DNA from: Mesostigma viride | Taxonomy: Eukaryota; Streptophyta; Mesostigmatophyceae; Mesostigmatales; Mesostigmataceae | Assembly (NCBI GenBank): GCA_009746045.1 | Contig: RPFO01000164.1 | Coordinates: 2,501,285 to 2,565,284, forward strand | Direction of reading: 5' to 3' | Length of the DNA: 64,000 bases | In this document: piece after piece, positions 45,676 through 56,634 of the stretch | Layout: the number at the start of each line of letters is the position of its first letter | Numbering within the stretch: position 1 is the first letter of the stretch | Position numbers and translations under genes: made by a program | The notes under the pieces: model-generated | What the model was told of the DNA's origin: nothing | The model's database searches: none | What the model saw: the letters and a program-made list of their open reading frames with translations, nothing else

Positions 45676-47013
45676 ATGGCAGAAACTCCGTCAACCGCCT
45701 CCCATACTCTCTCCGAGGGGGAGGCTTCAGCGCCCAACACGATTACGCAACTAATTGCAGATGCGGAAACCATAGCAACGCAGCCCCGGGCCAGCGAGGC
45801 AGCCATTACCGCCTCCTCCAAGCGGCTTTGCGTCACCCCAGCCGACGAGATGGACCGCCAGGTCCCTTTGCCATCGTCTTCTCAACCCAGCGAGGCCACC
45901 CCCATTGACGAGGACGACGACGACGCCGACGACGACGACGCTGAGTTCGACCCAGCATCCTTCATGCCTGGCAAGGTTGTCGCCGAGCCCCGGTTCTTTT
46001 CGCTTACCGCCGAGGAGGCGCAGGCTATCCTGCACCACCTGAAAGCCAATGACATTCCACTCTATTTTCCCACGTCTGGCGATACCATTTCTACGGACCA
46101 GCTTGCCGAAATGGACGAGCCAGAGCTTCGACTTTCTGTTTTCCTGAGCCACGCGCAGGCCCCCTGCCTCCGGGCACTCTTTGCCGCTTTCAAGGAAGCC
46201 GAGCACGGCACCGCCAACACCCCTGATGCTGCTTCCCCGGAAGCAGACCTGCACAAGCTCAATAAGGAAGTCGCAGACATGGCTGCCCAACTCGGCGCCT
46301 TGTCCACTGCTATCCGTCAAGACACTGCTGCGCTTCAATCCAGCATTGCCGAGGTCAAAGCCGCCCTGGCCACACCTCCCCAGCCAGCAGCCCCTGCACC
46401 CACCAGCTATGCTAACGTGGTAAAACAGACGGACATTGCCAACCTGATGGAAGATGCAGCACGCAGGGGGGCTGCAGCCCACAAGACTGCGGTCGAGGAG
46501 GACCTGCGCTCACGCAGTATAGTGGTCCGGTATTTCCAGGTCGCACAGCAGCCTGAAACGGACCTGATGCTAGCGCAACGCCTGTACCACAGCCTCATCG
46601 TGGGCAGGCTGCAACTGGGCAACGAACGCATCCGCATTGAGTCGGCAGCCTGGATGGCGGGCCAGCCTGGCCCCATCCGGGTGACCTTTGCGAATGTGGC
46701 CAGCAAGGTGAAGGTACTCCAGGCCCGCAAGCTCCTAGGCGGGAAGAACGCGCCGAGCCTCGACGACCTCCTCTCACCGGCCCAGCTAGTCATCAAGAAT
46801 GGTCTGCTGGGCAGCGACGTGGCGACCAAGGCCAAGCAGGAGCTCAAGAAGGTCTACGTCCGCCTCGTCCACGACACCCCCGTGCTATTCATCAACGGCC
46901 AGCGCACGGAGGTGCAGGCGCCGAACAAGCGGCACAAGTCGGGCCGTCCCAGGCCCGCCCCAGCTGCGTCATCATCGTCTACGCACGTCCCGGGTATGGA
47001 TGGCGCCCGGTAA
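45676..47013 (+). CDS. LINE ORF1 protein, complete frame (445 aa)
   Basis: ATG at 45676 opens a 445-residue frame ending TAA. After a Thr/Ala-rich start come an acidic run (about residues 75-95), a helical region, the coiled-coil segment LHKLNKEVADMAAQLGALST and TSYANVVKQTDIANL. A basic RNA-binding-like domain follows (RSRSIVVRYFQVAQQPETDL, RIRIESAAWMAGQPGPIRVT, VLQARKLLGGKN), then SLDDLLSPAQL, and a basic Pro/Ser tail. The order parallels the ORF1 at 6096-7199 (SWSLDDDLTPAQ), but sequence similarity is modest, so it is another subfamily. It sits 5' of a shortened ORF2 and could still encode RNA-binding protein. Confidence 0.7.
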   Translation: MAETPSTASHTLSEGEASAPNTITQLIADAETIATQPRASEAAITASSKRLCVTPADEMDRQVPLPSSSQPSEATPIDEDDDDADDDDAEFDPASFMPGKVVAEPRFFSLTAEEAQAILHHLKANDIPLYFPTSGDTISTDQLAEMDEPELRLSVFLSHAQAPCLRALFAAFKEAEHGTANTPDAASPEADLHKLNKEVADMAAQLGALSTAIRQDTAALQSSIAEVKAALATPPQPAAPAPTSYANVVKQTDIANLMEDAARRGAAAHKTAVEEDLRSRSIVVRYFQVAQQPETDLMLAQRLYHSLIVGRLQLGNERIRIESAAWMAGQPGPIRVTFANVASKVKVLQARKLLGGKNAPSLDDLLSPAQLVIKNGLLGSDVATKAKQELKKVYVRLVHDTPVLFINGQRTEVQAPNKRHKSGRPRPAPAASSSSTHVPGMDGAR

Positions 47014-47423
47014 GGGCACACCCTCGCGGCCTCGCGGTACAATAGGCTTTGGGCACAGCCTTTATAAACAAGCCCCTTTCCATCCTCATGTCGCACCGTG
47101 CGAGCATGATCAGGATGCAAGGTCGCCAGGCACGCCACGGTCAACCTTCCCGCCAATTTACCAGCCTTACACGCCTCCTAGCCCGCCTTGAGCGGGATGA
47201 GGCCCAGTCGACACGCCGGCGACCCCAGCCAGGACGGAGACGACGCATATCCGTCCTGAAAGAAAGCCTCCATGCGTTGACAAGCATTAACCCCAATCGC
47301 CACCCTCCCCCTCCCCCCCCCCACCCCCACCCCCACCTCCAGCACTACCCTTCTCCACCCCCACCCCCACCCCCACCCCCCCGCTAATAGGGCAACGGCC
47401 CATTCTTGGTGTTGCTAGTTTAG
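47014..47423. other. Between LINE ORF1 and ORF2 fragment; C-rich repeat
   Basis: A basic open frame (LTRLLARLERDEAQ, RRRPQPGRRRRISVL) may be the start of ORF2. It runs into a (CCCCCA)-type repeat at 47307-47382, after which most of ORF2 is missing. Confidence 0.4.
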
Positions 47424-48400
47424 ACATGGCTTGACTGCCTGGCTCTCGAGGCCCGTGCAGTGGGGCTTGAGGTCAGCAAGAAGACAGAGGCCCTGGCGGT
47501 TGGGCTCACCACCTCAGCGCCGCCCCTCTATCTCCTAGACGGCTCTCGAGTCCTGTATCGGGACCGCGTTAAGCTGCTGGGCAGCCTGCTCCCTAGCTGC
47601 GAGGTGGATGTGGACCACCGCATCTCCCTCGCCTGGCACGCTTTACGCCAGTACCGGGCCCTATGGCGCAAGCCCCTGGGCAAGATCGAGAAACAGGACC
47701 TGTTCAAGGTCCTCGTCCTTCCTGTTCTCACGTATGGCGCCGAGACGTGGACCCTCACCGCCGACCTGGCCCGCAAGCTGGACGGCGCGGTCACCAGCAT
47801 GCTGCGTTCCATTTTCAGAGTAGGATATGCTGCTCATGTCCGCAATGAGGACCTGTACCAGGGCATGCCCTATATCACCAGCACAATTAAGCAACGCCGC
47901 CTGCAGCTAGTAGGGCACCTAGCTCGCACCAATCAGGTAGACACCTCACGTGGCCCCCCCGCAGGACTGCGACCAGCCCAGCCTGGCCGGCACCTCCTGA
48001 CGTGGGCTGGGCCCAGTGATGTTAGACGCCGCAAGGCCCGCACCTTCAAAGAACAGCTAGTAGAGGACATGGGGGGCCTCGGCCTCTCCGTGATTTGGAA
48101 GAAGATGATGGACAAGGCCAAGTGGGCCCAGGTCATAGAGGACAACGAGCCCCCCCCAGTGGGGAAGCGCCCGCGTGTGCAATCCCACGGGAGGCACGCT
48201 AGATAGCTCCCCCTAGGGCAGCGTGCGGCTGCCTAGATAGATGATGTAGTTAGAATGTTGCTAGATAGATGTAGTATGTAGCCAATGTAGATAGATTAGA
48301 CCGGTAGGAATGTTTGCACCCATCCATCCATTCATCGGGGTTAATGCTCCGTGACTCCCCAACGGGAGCACGAGTCTAATTAATTAATTAATTAATATGC
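47424..48400 (+). mobile_element. LINE ORF2 C-terminus with intact 3' tail
   Basis: Open frame from about 47424 to TAG at 48206: GLEVSKKTEALAVGL, DRVKLLGSLLPSCEVD, LTYGAETWTLTADLARKLDG, IKQRRLQLVGHLARTNQV and GGLGLSVIWKKMMDKAKWAQ. The 3' end has GACCGGTAGGAATG, four CATC-like units (one TTCATC), GGGGTTAATGCTCC, the hairpin region and (TTAA)n. It is the least damaged copy of the family seen at 21-22.8 kb and serves as the empty-site reference for the 480-bp CACTA insertion. Catalytic RT core is deleted. Confidence 0.85.
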
Positions 48401-48729
48401 CCCTTCTCAGGGATATGTGCTACAGATACTCCCAACGGAGCTGTGTTTCTAATTAATTAATTAATTAATTATGGCATCTCAGCAGAGAGCGACTCTCTGC
48501 ATGGGCAAAGCATGACTAAATAATGCTATGTATCATCTGGTGTGGAGCCCAGCATAGGCACAAATTAATTAATTAATTAGGAACACAACTCCGTTGGGAG
48601 TGTATGTAGCACATATCCCAGACAAAGGGCATATGGCTTAATATACATTCTAAGCTACTTCCTGCAAGGGTGGGAATGTAAACAACGTGTACTTGCTCTA
48701 GGTGCACCAAGGGCACCTGCACCACCATG
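48401..48729. repeat. Dispersed repeat blocks between (TTAA)n runs
   Basis: Three blocks separated by TTAATTAATTAA, including the GGGATATGTGCTACAGATAC and GGGCATATGGCTTAATATAC families. No gene. Confidence 0.55.
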
Positions 48730-48890
48730 CTGTCTCGGAGTGTGCTGGGGCTTGTGGCCCGGACGTAGATGGCCGCCCGGCCCTTCCAGTACACCGCCGC
48801 TTCCCCGCCGCGGTCTGCACCGGAGCTGGAGGTAGGTCGGCCGTAGCTCCCGTCGCCATTGTTGAGTGCGCCAGGGTCAAGTCGTCGTCC
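48730..48890 (-). mobile_element. LINE ORF1 C-terminal scrap
   Basis: The minus strand reads AAVYWKGRAAIYVRATSP, parallel to the VYWRGGDLYVNKK end of the ORF1 at 6096-7199. No full frame. Confidence 0.45.
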
Positions 48891-49149
48891 AAGGTGATAG
48901 TAGTATCAAAACTAGCTTGGCGAAATGATTCTGGTGTATATAGAATCATAATTACTTACATTAGAGTGAAGGCACCCGATTAAACATACACAAAGCCAAT
49001 GCTAACAAGAGATACCCCGACAAAATAACTACTGACAGCCGGCACTAATGGGACACTCCATGCACACCGCAGAATGAAGTAAAACATCCTAATAACTGTG
49101 CTGCGCCGCAAAGTCAGCCCGCGTGCGGCGGAGCATGCAAGATGTCAGC

Positions 49150-49400
49150 CATAGCCTAGGTAAACGCTACAGAAAGGCGTTTGCGCCAGTGCAACGTACG
49201 TCCAGGTCCGCGCCGACCAAGGGGCTCGCTGGCCCTCTGGACAGGTCCAGGCGGTCCTCCCGGAGCCAGCAGCACTCCTTCAAGAAGCCGGAGGTCAGGG
49301 TCCCCATGGCCCCGAACTCCTCCAAGACAAAGGGCACCACCCGGTGGTGCCCGACGCCCCCCATTATTAGTCCGTATATATGAAGTGAGCCTGTATATAT
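49150..49400 (-). mobile_element. Retroelement-derived fragment
   Basis: The minus strand frame carries HHRVVPFVLEEFGAMGTLTS and GFLKECCW, a pattern I associate with retroelement polyproteins. It is short and without neighbours in frame. Confidence 0.3.
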
Positions 49401-49422
49401 AGGCCGGCCGCCTTGCAGGCCG

Positions 49423-49610
49423 GTGCTCCTGCCCGGCCCTAGCCTGCCAGCTCACTCCATGCGCTTGGCCACCCTCCCCTGCCGCATGGGCGGGTGTGGG
49501 CTCACCCGCGCCGCCCGCCTCGCCCCCGCCGCCTTCCTTGGCTCTGTTGCTCAGGCCTGCATGGGCGGAGATCCGCCGGTTGGTCCCCAGCGCCATCAGC
49601 TATAGCGCCA
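49423..49610 (+). mobile_element. LINE connection-region fragment
   Basis: LPCRMGGCGLTRAARLAPAA and FLGSVAQACMGG resemble the GG-G-L-R/T--A--A-AAFLGS stretch found after the RT domain in many non-LTR elements. Short and opposite in strand to its left neighbour. Confidence 0.45.
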
Positions 49611-50009
49611 TTCCCGACTTGGTCACCCCATCCCCCCTCCCCTTTGTGCAGGCTGTGCAGCTAGGCTTCTTACCTCGGGATCCAGCAGGCCTGCGACCTC
49701 GTCCACCATGCCCAGGCTGTCCACCGTCGCCTGCCACGGGGCACGCCCGGCGTGCATGTCCACTGTCGTCATGGTCCTACACCAAATGTAGGCACCAAAT
49801 GGGCGAAAGTCAAGATGTGCCAAGTAGGACATTGGGGGGTCCAATCTCAAGTTAGAGTAGCGCAATCAACAGATCTCGATGAGGGCACTCTTGATCTACT
49901 CCAAGAATCGTCAAAATTTGGACAGCAGGGGTAAACATCCGCTACACCCAACGCCAAAATGCACATGCATTTTTTTATAGGGTAGACTGGTCTATTGCCA
50001 ACCCTTTCA
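49611..50009. other. No gene seen
   Basis: No protein-like frame and no clear repeat identified. Confidence 0.3.
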
Positions 50010-50724
50010 TATTCTGATCAGACACTCCGCAAAGGTGAAAACCTTTGCGTTCAGTGCCGGGCCGCGGAAAACGCGGAAAACGCGATCTGCAAATGAATCC
50101 GACCGGAATCGAACTGGGGACCTCTCGCACCAATTTTGCTGACTATAGGACGGACGTCTCCGGTTACCATGGCATCGCCAACTTACACCTACAGTCATCC
50201 GCAAAAGTTCTCCTGTCCGGGGAGTGATGCAAGCCTTTCGGATTTGGTACTAGATAAATCACTCGAGATCTGTGTGTAGGAGTACTACACACGTGTCTGC
50301 ACGCGAGACTTGTTCAGTCTCGCACCGTGAGACGGGCTGAACACGGCTGAATCCTTCTTTAGAAGGGGGCGTAGCCGGTACTATCGAAATCAGCCAAGCG
50401 TATATTCTGATCAGACACTCCGCAAAGGTGAAAACCTTTGCGTTCAGTGCCGGGCCGCGGAAAACGCGGAAAACGCGATCTGCAAATGAATCCGACCGGA
50501 ATCGAACTGGGGACCTCTCGCACCAATTTTGCTGACTATAGGACGGACGTCTCCGGTTACCATGGCATCGCCAACTTACACCTACAGTCATCCGCAAAAG
50601 TTCTCCTGTCCGGGGAGTGATGCAAGCCTTTCGGATTTGGTACTAGATAAATCACTCGAGATCTGTGTGTAGGAGTACTACACACGTGTCTGCACGCGAG
50701 ACTTGTTCAGTCTCGCACCTTTCA
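50010..50724 (-). mobile_element. SINE-like dimer with tRNA-like promoter, copy B
   Basis: Two units start at 50010 and 50403, 393 bp apart as in copy A at 15162, and are nearly identical to it. The same A-box-like and B-box-like (AGTTCGATTCC) motifs lie on the minus strand. CCTTTCATATT stands at both ends (about 50003-50013 and 50719-50729), an 11-bp candidate target duplication. The second unit is about 100 bp longer at the right (to GTCTCGCA) than in copy A. Confidence 0.65.
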
Positions 50725-50729
50725 TATTT

Positions 50730-51168
50730 CCATGCATGCATGCATGCATGATACACATGAGTCGATCATGTACTGGGCTAGTTGCCGTTCTCCCAAGAGC
50801 TACCAAGCACATCACCTGATTCACCACAATACAAGATTTATATACAATCATGAATTAAGGATGATAACTTATTTTACTGCATGGACGATAACCAACATAT
50901 ACTACTATGTGCGATTTTATTGTTCCATTATTGTTGCATTTTCAGTATGCATTGTAGACACAAAGCAAAATTATGTACAGAAAAAAAAAATTGCCATGCA
51001 TGCATCCATGCATGTGAAAAAAAATTGCACAATCGTGAATGCTAGCTAGCACAAGCATCGCCGTGGCCGCAATACATGGCAACACGGCGTTGGCAATGCC
51101 GTGGTGGCTATGCACAGGCTAGAATGCCGGGTGCTAGAACATGCACGTGACGTAGCCCGAAAGCCCCC
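50730..51168. other. AT-rich intergenic stretch, VWA gene 3' side
   Basis: AT-rich sequence with a short (CATG)n run at about 50732-50748 and poly-A runs near 50980 and 51018. No gene seen. Confidence 0.4.
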
Positions 51169-54100
51169 TCATGGCGAGGAGATATCGTTCACGTGCTGAA
51201 CCGAGCGCATCACCATCCCGGCCTTGAACGGTGTCTGGTAGCAAGACGAAAGGGGAGAGGAGAAATAAACCTCCAACCCATCATCTTCGCCGTCCTGAGG
51301 GCCATCCTCTCCCTCAGGCCCCGCCAGTTCATGCTGGCCTTCACTGTACGTCAGCAGACCCCGCCCATGGTGACCGCCAGGCGCCCTGGCCCTGGCCAAC
51401 AGGGTGCTCCCGCTTGATGCCATTGCCGACCGCTGGTATAAGTGCTGTGCCGCCAGCATGGCGAGCAGCTTCTCCCCTTGGGCCATAAACACCTTGTGGC
51501 TGGCCAGGCCGCACAAGCCCTCCCTGATGTCACGCACAAACTGGACCAGCATCGCATGGTGCATTTCGAAACTCGATCTGCGGCTCGGCTGGCCTGGTGC
51601 CTGGCTTACAAAGCTGCCAGCTGTCACACCACCAGCCCGTCTACCATCCCCGGTGCGTGACTGATGCTCAAGCTCGCCACCTGGCCATGCACTGCTGGCA
51701 GACGCACACGCAGCATACGGCTGCTCACTATCCTGCCCCTCATCAGCAAACTCTGGCCGTGTAGACAGGCGACCGTGAGGCTGTCCCTTGCAGAGGGCAG
51801 CGTAGCTCGCGCTGCTGGTGACGTCCGCGAGGGCCACCTTGAGCACCCTGCGGGCCGCCTTGAGCCCCGTGCCAGGGTCCCCCGCCGACAGGGCCTCCAC
51901 CCGCGCTCGATCCAGGGAGCACCCTACCAGCAGCCGCAACCGGTGCACCTCTACCGCGCTTGCTGGTGCCGGATGGCAGCAAGTACCCGAGGGCAGCACC
52001 ACCGACGGGCCAGTGACGGAAGACGTAGCCAGGTATGCCTTATCCACCGCAGTCGTGGGATGATTGGCTGGAACAGCATGTTCAAAACCTTGCAATTTTC
52101 TGCCCCGCTCATGGAGGCCGACCGTTGCTGGGCGGTGCAGCGCCAGCCTTGCTTGCTTCCAGACCACATGCCTTGCCCTGCTGACATGCTTCGGCGGCTG
52201 CCCCTGGCGCAACTTCGTAATGCCACCCCCCGGTCCCTCCCCCGCCCGCGGCCCCGGGCTGTGTTTCATGTTGGCACTGAACGGGCCGTGCCACGACGGG
52301 TAGCTGATGGCGCTGGAGTAGCTGGAGGCACCACCAGTGCTCTGGCCGCACATGATGCCCGCATCCAGCCACCCTTCGCTCTCGATGTCAGCAACATCGA
52401 TGCAAGGGTCGCACGCGCCATCGTGAAAGTTGCCCCGCATGACCTGGTGATCCCACCGGGGTTGGCTATTTTCCAACGGAGGGTCTGCCCTTGGTTCTAG
52501 CCTTTGTTCTACCCTTTCTTCGACCGCCACATTGCCGGCCGCCTTGCTCGACTTGACGCGAAAGATGCTGCCCCCCTTGGACTTCAACTTGTCCAGGTGC
52601 TTGGGCTGCCTCTCCTGCGGTGGCGTACGCCAGCTGTCGCCCACCGCCGTGTACTCCACGGTCACTGAGAGCACCTCCTGCGGCATGGCGCTCCCCTGTG
52701 TGGGCGCGCTCAGCGCAGGTATGGCCAGCTGCACCAGCAGGTCGCGCCTCTCCCCCTGGCAGAGGTCCCCCAGCATGACCACCGCACCGCCATCGCCCGT
52801 GGGGACCACAGGGTACCTGCAGGGTTCCGGGGGGTGGGGCAGGGGTCATCCGGGGACCACGCATGACACCACAGAAATGGATGAGATGTTGTTCGTTCAA
52901 CGTCTGGAGTTAAATCATTAGTAAGACTCTATCCGAACAACAAAGCATGCTCATCTTCTTAACCCGGAAACCCAAAGGGCTGAGGTGCACTCCCAATATT
53001 CCCCAGCCCTATCGCTGGGGAATCACAACGCAGCCAGCAGAACAGCATTCTTAAAAAAAAAATAAAATTCTGAGCTCATTCCCCTTTTTGTAATATTATC
53101 ACTGAATTGTTTCTTACACTACCCTTGTTGCTGTGTTGTTGCTCCGTTGGCCAGACCGCACAATGGTTCTGCCCCACAAAACCCCTCCCCACCACATGAG
53201 TTCCACCCTAGAGCATGGACACAGCTTGCATGGGTTCCACCCTAGAGCATGGACACAGCTTGCATGAGTTCCACCCTAGAGCATGGACACAGCTTGCATG
53301 GGTTCCACCCTAGAGCATGGACACAGCTTGCATGAGTTCCACCCTAGAGCATGGACACAGCTTGCATGAGTTCCACCCTAGAGCATGGACACAGCTTGCA
53401 CCAGTTCCACCCTAGAGCATGGACACAGCTTGCATGAGTTCCACCCTAGAGCATGGACACAGCTTGCACGAGTTCCACCCTAGAGCATGGACACAGCTTG
53501 CATGGGTTCCACCCTAGAGCATGGACACAGCTTGCATGGGTTCCACCCTAGAGCATGGACACAGCTTGCACGAGTTCCACCCTAGAGCATGGACACAGCT
53601 TGCATGAGTTCCACCCTAGAGCATGGACACAGCTTGCATGAGTTCCACCCTAGAGCATGGACACAGCTTGCATGAGTTCCACCCTACAGCATGGACACAG
53701 CTTGCATGAGTTCCACCCTAGAGCATGGACACAGCTTGCATGAGTTCCACCCTAGAGCATGGACACAGCTTGCATGAGTTCCACCCTAGAGCATGGACAC
53801 AGCTTGCATGAGTTCCACCCTAGAGGATGGACACAGCTTGCATGAGTTCCACCCTACAGCATGGACACAGCTTGCACGAGTTCCACCCTAGAGCATGGAC
53901 ACAGCTTGCATGAGTTCCACCCTAGAGCATGGACACAGCTTGCATGAGTTCCACCCTAGAGCATGGACACAGCTTGCATGGGTTCCACCCTAGAGCATGG
54001 ACACAGCTTGCACGAGTTCCACCCTAGAGCATGGACACAGCTTGCACGAGTTCCACCCTACAGCATGGACACAGCTTGCATGAGTTCCACCCTAGAGCAT

Positions 54101-56634
54101 GGACACAGCTTGCATGGGTTCCCACCCACAGCGCGGAGGGCGGCGCACTCACTTGGCAGAGGCGACATCCTTGAGCACCGCGCCGTTGAGAGGGACGAGC
54201 ACCATGCGCGTGTTCTCTGCGGCCAACGATAAGAGGCCACCTAGCGCGTCCACGAACGCGCCTGCCACGCTCAGCGGGTCGCGCACAAAGTAGTACATCC
54301 CGCGACCCGCGTCCGCCAGCGTGGACAGCAGGCCGCCGTCATGCTCCTCCCCCAGCCCAAAGGTGAACACACGCGTGGACTGCAGGCACAAGAGAGAGCA
54401 GCGGGTGACAGAGCATGGTTTAGGAAGAGACCCTGTTGTGCTTTTCCCCACTTTGGGAGGGCTGCAGGCTGAGCACGCGCGTGGACTGCACAAGGCAGCA
54501 GCCAACATGGTAGCATTACGGCAAACGTGGTTACTTTACTAGTGACCGTGTGTCATTACGGATCACTAGTGCTGCCTGAGTGCGAATCACAGAGGAAATG
54601 GCAAGTGCTGAAAAGGCACAGATGATTGTGAAAAGGCAAGGAAAGGGACGGGGAACCAGATGACATGAGCATCAAGGATTGGCTTATGGAACGCCCGACA
54701 TCGCCTCCCCAACCCCAACCCCAACCCCAACCCCAACCCCAACCCCAACCCCAACCCCAACCCCAACCCCAACCCCAACCCCAACCCCAACCCCAACCCC
54801 AACCCCAACCCCAACCCCAACCCCAACCCCAACCCCAACCCCAACCCCAACCCCAACCCCAACCCCAGCCCCAACCCCAACCCCAACCCCAACCCCAACC
54901 CCAACCCCAACCCCAACCCCAACCCCAACCCCAACCCCAACCCCAACCCCAACCCCAACCCCAACCCCAGCCCCAACCCCAACCCCAACCCCAACCCCAA
55001 CCCCAACCCCAACCCCAACCCCAACCCCAGCCCCAACCCCAACCCCAAGCCCAAGCCCAACCCCAACCCCAACCCCAACCCCAACCCCAATCCCAACCCC
55101 AACCCCAACCCCAACCCCAACCCCACCCCCAACCCCAACCCCAACCCTACCCCAACCCCAACCCCAACCCCAACCCCATCCCCAATACCTCATCCCCCAT
55201 CCCCCCCCCCCCTAACGCAGACGCCTGCGCTCACCTGGTGCAGGCTCCGCACTGTGCTGTCTACGATTGCGCGACTGTCCACGACGCCCTTGTTGGCCAG
55301 GCCGTCGGTGAACAGGAAGACGCAGCACAGGGGTGCATCCACCTCCCCTTGGGCTACACCATCCCCCTTGCCACTGGCATCCGCCCTCCCCTTGGCCTCC
55401 ACACCATACACGTGCCCTCCCTGCACACACGTGCCGGCCTGTGGGGGGTGGGGGCATGCGCCCGGCGTCGCAGAACATGCCATGGCACCCGCCTGGCTAA
55501 CGCTGTCATCCGCATCGCTCCTGCCACCGCAGAAGCGGGGCCCGGCGTCTGTCAGCCGGCGCCCGTGGGGTGCACCCTGTGGCGGGTCGCAGGGAGCACG
55601 GTGTGACAGCACCGCAGCGGAGCCTAGTCGGGACTTTACGGAACGGAACGCCTGGCTGGCGCGCTGGACCACCGACAGTGGCTCGGCCACGGACAAGGGC
55701 TGGACAGTAGACAAGGGCTCCAGTAGTGGTTGCTGCCTCCCGTGCCGGTCCTCATGCGGTACACTAGGTGGCTCCACGTGGCCGCTGGCAGTAGCAAATG
55801 CTGCGCTTGGCCTGGCAACCATCACGTCTGTGCTGTCCTTGGAATGGGTGGCATGGCGCGGAGCAGGGGCGTCGGTGGGATGGGGTATGCTGGTCTTGAG
55901 GGCTGGTCTTGAGGTATGCTGGCGGGACGACGTGGAGCGTCGGCCGGGGTTCAGGGTCCCTGCATCGCGCACTACATCCTGCGCGTACGCCTCAGATTGC
56001 TGCTGCGCGATCCCAGCCGCGAGGCCCCCGCTCAGGTTGGTCATGTCGCCCACCTGAAGGTACGCGGCAGGAAGGAACAATGCAGTTGTGCAAGGCAGTT
56101 GCGCAATGCGTCAGATGCGGTGAGTAACCTTGCCTGCCCGGGCAGCAGCATCCTGCAGCCGTTTGAGGGATTCAATCGACCAGCGCTTGTGCGATGCACG
56201 TTTTGAGAGGAAAGAAGGCGGTACACGCAGATACAGACCTGAATGTTTTGTATTGCCCTGCGAAGCGCCTCCTGCCCCTTTCCCTTTCCCAGGGTGGTCA
56301 AAGGGGCGACTTCGGACACGACGGAGTCGTACGTGATGATCCCCAACTTGTCCTTGTCGGTCATTTGCGAGAGCAGGAACAGAAGCGCGCTCTTTACTGT
56401 CTCCAGCTTTCCGCCTTCCAGCATGGAGCCAGACTTGTCGATAACGCAGGTGAGCGACAGTGGAGGAGCCGTGCGTTGCTCATGTGCCGTCTGGCAGGGA
56501 GAACTTGACACGGAAGCGAGCACATCGATTGCCCACGAGCTCGCACCGCTGTAGCTGGGGTATTCAGGCGTGATCTCAACGTCCAGAGTTTCCGGTAGGA
56601 CCTCCATGCCTGGAGAAGCAGCTGCACAAACCAT
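51169..56634 (-). CDS. von Willebrand factor type A domain protein
   Basis: Four exons join in phase: 56634-56239, 56053-55235, 54379-54153, 52816-51169, for 1,029 residues. The VWA domain starts near residue 50: [14 protein letters not shown] holds the DxSxS metal site (MIDAS), then [20 protein letters not shown]. It is interrupted after [19 protein letters not shown] by about 200 low-complexity residues and resumes at [20 protein letters not shown] and [21 protein letters not shown] beta-rich region ([31 protein letters not shown]) and a long linker follow, then a helical C-terminus ([27 protein letters not shown]). Such cation-dependent VWA proteins usually mediate protein binding. No RING or U-box and no signal peptide are seen. 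Partner and role unknown. Introns 2 and 3 carry large satellites. Head-to-head with CCB1. Confidence 0.85.
53197..54121. repeat. 34-bp minisatellite in VWA intron 3, ~27 copies
   Basis: Unit GAGCATGGACACAGCTTGCA followed by TGAGTTCCACCCTA, period exactly 34 bp, with C/G/A variants at three positions. It starts about 30 bp from the exon 3 donor and fills most of the intron. No unique spacers, so not CRISPR. Confidence 0.96.
54706..55175. repeat. (CCCAAC)n array in VWA intron 2
   Basis: About 78 hexamers with scattered CCCAGC, CCCAAG and CCCACC variants. On the transcribed sense strand it reads GTTGGG, so the pre-mRNA could form G-quadruplexes. Pro-Gln/Pro-Thr and Gly-Leu/Gly-Val frames are artefacts. 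Confidence 0.95.

Noticed and set aside
51664-52500. 278-residue plus-strand frame
   Set aside because: Antisense shadow of VWA exon 4, whose frame joins upstream exons in phase and carries the conserved residues.
53197-54121. CRISPR array
   Set aside because: The 34-bp units are contiguous without unique spacers, in an intron of a eukaryotic gene.
54706-55175. (CCCAAC)n as telomeric sequence
   Set aside because: The unit GTTGGG is not a known plant or algal telomere repeat (TTTAGGG or TTTTAGGG), and the array lies inside an intron with genes on both sides.
54587-55606. Pro-Gln, Pro-Thr, Gly-Leu and Gly-Val repeat proteins
   Set aside because: They translate the (CCCAAC)n hexamer in VWA intron 2.
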